Assembly: GCA_030770535.1 (NCBI GenBank)
Contig: JASVEC010000198.1
Location: 1-32,837 of the forward strand
Source: Batkoa obscura
Lineage: Eukaryota; Entomophthoromycota; Entomophthoromycetes; Entomophthorales; Batkoaceae
Direction: 5' to 3'
DNA length: 32,837 nt
Both the position numbers and the translations under genes were made by a program. This document shows, piece after piece, positions 31,053-32,837 of this stretch. Every line of letters starts with the position of its first letter. Position 1 is the stretch's first letter. Below the pieces are notes generated by a model. The model saw nothing but the letters and a program-made list of their open reading frames with translations. It did not search any database and was not told the DNA's origin.

Positions 31053-32174
31053 TTAAGGAACAGGAGCATCTTTGGGCTTAGGAATCCCTTGTCTTTCACG
31101 TTCATCCATAAAATAACGTGCAGATTTACGAAGTCCCTCTTCTATAGTATAGAGTGGCTCATAACCAAGGAGAGTACGAGCTTTAGTAATGTCAAAATAA
31201 CGATCGTTAGTAGCATTGGAAACTACAAATGGAGTTAATTTCCAAGGGATAGGTTTGATGGGTTCCAATAAGTTGATAAAGAAGGTGACTAAGTAAGCAA
31301 TGAAAAAGGAAACGTAATAAGGTAACACTTTGTAAAAGGAATTTTTAGCTCCAAAGAATGTTAAAAATTTACGTGCATTATTAAAGAATGGCATTGGGGT
31401 ACCATTGGTAATAAAAAAAGCTTCTCCTGCTATTTTATCATTTTCGTCCAGTTTATCAGACGCTAATATATGTGCGTATGCTGCATTTTCAATATAAGTA
31501 AAGTCAAATAAATTGGTATTATCTCCGATGCATATCGAAGCTTGTCCTTTGTCTAATTGACCTAAAAATCCTGGTAAATTTTGACGATCTCCAGGTCCGA
31601 ATAATCCACTTAATCTTAAACTGCATGTTTTTAAAGTCGGAGAATTAGCTTTTAATACCATATCTTCGGCAAGGTACTATCATAACTTTATTAGTTTTAA
31701 AACAATAGAATAATTGCTTAATTTACCTTTGTATGAGAATAATCTTCAATATGGTTTTAACCGGTGGAAAACTTTCATTCATATTTCTTATTGGTGATCC
31801 ATCATATACTGTTCATGATGATGAAAATGATGATGAAAATACTAATTTGGAATGTTCAAATCTTGGCAAACTTTGATCACATTTTTCATACCTTCAACGT
31901 TCACTTTATGTAAATTGCTTTTGGCGCATTTGCTAAAGGGGATGCGGTTTGGAAGATGGTAGTCACTCCTTGACAGGCTTCACTCATAGCATCATAGCTA
32001 CATAAATCCCCTTTAAAAAATTTGATATCATTGGTATATTCAAGTCTTTTTTCTATGTCAAATAGCCTTATTTCTATTTCAGGCCTCTCTTTTTTTTTTT
32101 TCAATTAACTGATTGACTATATGTCTTCCCAAAAAGCCTTCACTTCCAATTACCAAGTAAATTTCTTTTTCCAT
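31053..32174 (-). pseudogene. Broken sterol 3-beta-dehydrogenase-like gene (ERG26/NSDHL, 3-beta-HSD family)
   Basis: Intact relatives oxidise and decarboxylate C4-methyl sterol intermediates on the ER with NAD+. The N-terminus (ATG 32172-32174) shows the Rossmann Gly-rich motif VIGSEGFLGRHIVNQL. Next come FKGDLCSYDAMSEACQGV and TIFQTASPLAN, then VNVEGMKNVIKVCQ, LVFSSS and VYDGSPIRNMNESFPPV. The catalytic YxxxK is DYSHTK, followed by a 50-nt intron (31677-31726) and YLAEDMVLKANS. The C-terminal 200 residues (31053-31661) are open: SLRLSGLFGPGD, FTYIENAAYAHILA, a membrane-like FFIAYLVTFFINLL and a family-typical end. The upstream part changes frame about four times (in a 12-A run, two short A-runs and near AAAACC). 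It has a stop after a duplicated 12-bp unit (31816-31839). It is either a recent pseudogene or a locus with homopolymer assembly errors. Confidence 0.8.
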
Positions 32175-32837
32175 TTTATAAACTATTTTTGAATAATTCA
32201 ACAAAGACTAATTCGAAATTAAGCTGTTGTTCAGATTTAGATTTTAGCCAATTAATTTGAGTGTCTTAAATATTAACTGTTGATTTGTTCTTTTAACATC
32301 GTATCATATTTTTAAATATGATTTAAACTTTATGAGCTCAACCCTTAAACATTTGATGAAAAGAAATGAAATAACTAAATAAAATCTTATTTAATATTTT
32401 AAAGCCACCTTTTTATAATTTTTCTTTTGCTTATTAATCTATTACCAAAAAAATATAACTATTTTAAACTTAATATACAAAAAATCTCATAATATAAAGA
32501 TAGGATAGCTTTATAAAGCTTTTGCTTTAATAAAGAAGTAACAAAAGCATCAGAAAATAATATATTGATAAATTTTCATCCAGTACTGATAAAAATTAAA
32601 GTTTGTTTTACTCCAAAGTTTGCCACAAATAATAGAATGCTATTATTAAATTGAATCTACTTTTAGCCATATAAACTTTAATCAAAATCAACTCTTAATT
32701 AAGAAATCTGATAAATTAAAGGCCAATAAAAGTAGCAATTTTTGATAAAGTTATATGTTAGCACTTTTATTGGTTCTTTGGCTCATGGTACTTGGTAAAA
32801 AAGCTCATTGAATTTTTAAACTTTTAGTATTTAATTG
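32175..32837. other. Right-edge spacer
   Basis: AT-rich sequence upstream of the sterol dehydrogenase-like gene, with no gene seen. A short inverted repeat (32723-32733, CCAATAAAAGT, and its complement at 32763-32773) and a 14-bp palindrome (32507-32520, AGCTTTATAAAGCT) are present. Both are plausible by chance. Confidence 0.4.

Noticed and set aside
32507-32520. 14-bp palindrome AGCTTTATAAAGCT
   Set aside because: Short palindromes of A/T-rich composition are expected by chance at this base content.

Overview
The window looks like nuclear DNA of an AT-rich fungus, probably an early-diverging (zygomycete-grade) lineage. GC is roughly a quarter by eye. Introns are very short (42-59 nt, GTA...AG). 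One protein family carries the fungal-specific transcription factor middle homology region. Ribosome quality control, sterol and transporter genes are of fungal type. I cannot name the species; an Entomophthoromycotina-like genome would fit, but that is a guess.

Layout. (1) Positions 1-18 kb are a gene-poor accessory block. It holds four minus-strand copies of one fungal-type transcription factor gene. One copy is open (7471-9222) and three are broken (1-1324, about 2385-4160, about 16120-17810). A small membrane-protein gene (1570-1902) sits between two of them. Sixteen copies of an about 100-bp terminal-inverted-repeat element (a MITE) are scattered through 2.2-16.0 kb, one of them inside a broken transcription factor copy. 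A fragment of a pogo/CENP-B-type transposase lies at 6440-6725. (2) Positions 18.8-20.7 kb hold an MFS transporter of the 14-TM drug:H+ antiporter type, on the minus strand. (3) Positions 20.7-23.1 kb are mostly non-coding and contain a strong hairpin. (4) Positions 23.1-26.2 kb hold a 1044-residue orphan protein with an AT-hook. (5) Positions 27.7-32.2 kb hold three spliced genes: a HEL2/ZNF598 ribosome-collision E3 ligase (six exons, plus strand); a small AIG2-like gamma-glutamylcyclotransferase-fold protein (three exons, minus strand), visible only after splicing; and a broken sterol 3-beta-dehydrogenase-like (ERG26/NSDHL family) gene on the minus strand.

The genes do not form one pathway. 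The right half is ordinary host housekeeping sequence. The left half looks like a birth-and-death nursery of one transcription factor family, shaped by dense insertion of a small DNA transposon. The main results are these. A shared intron position means the intact transcription factor contains an in-frame 42-nt intron. The sister copies supply an empty site for one MITE, and it supports a TA target duplication. The pogo-type transposase relic is a candidate relative of the MITE's mobiliser.
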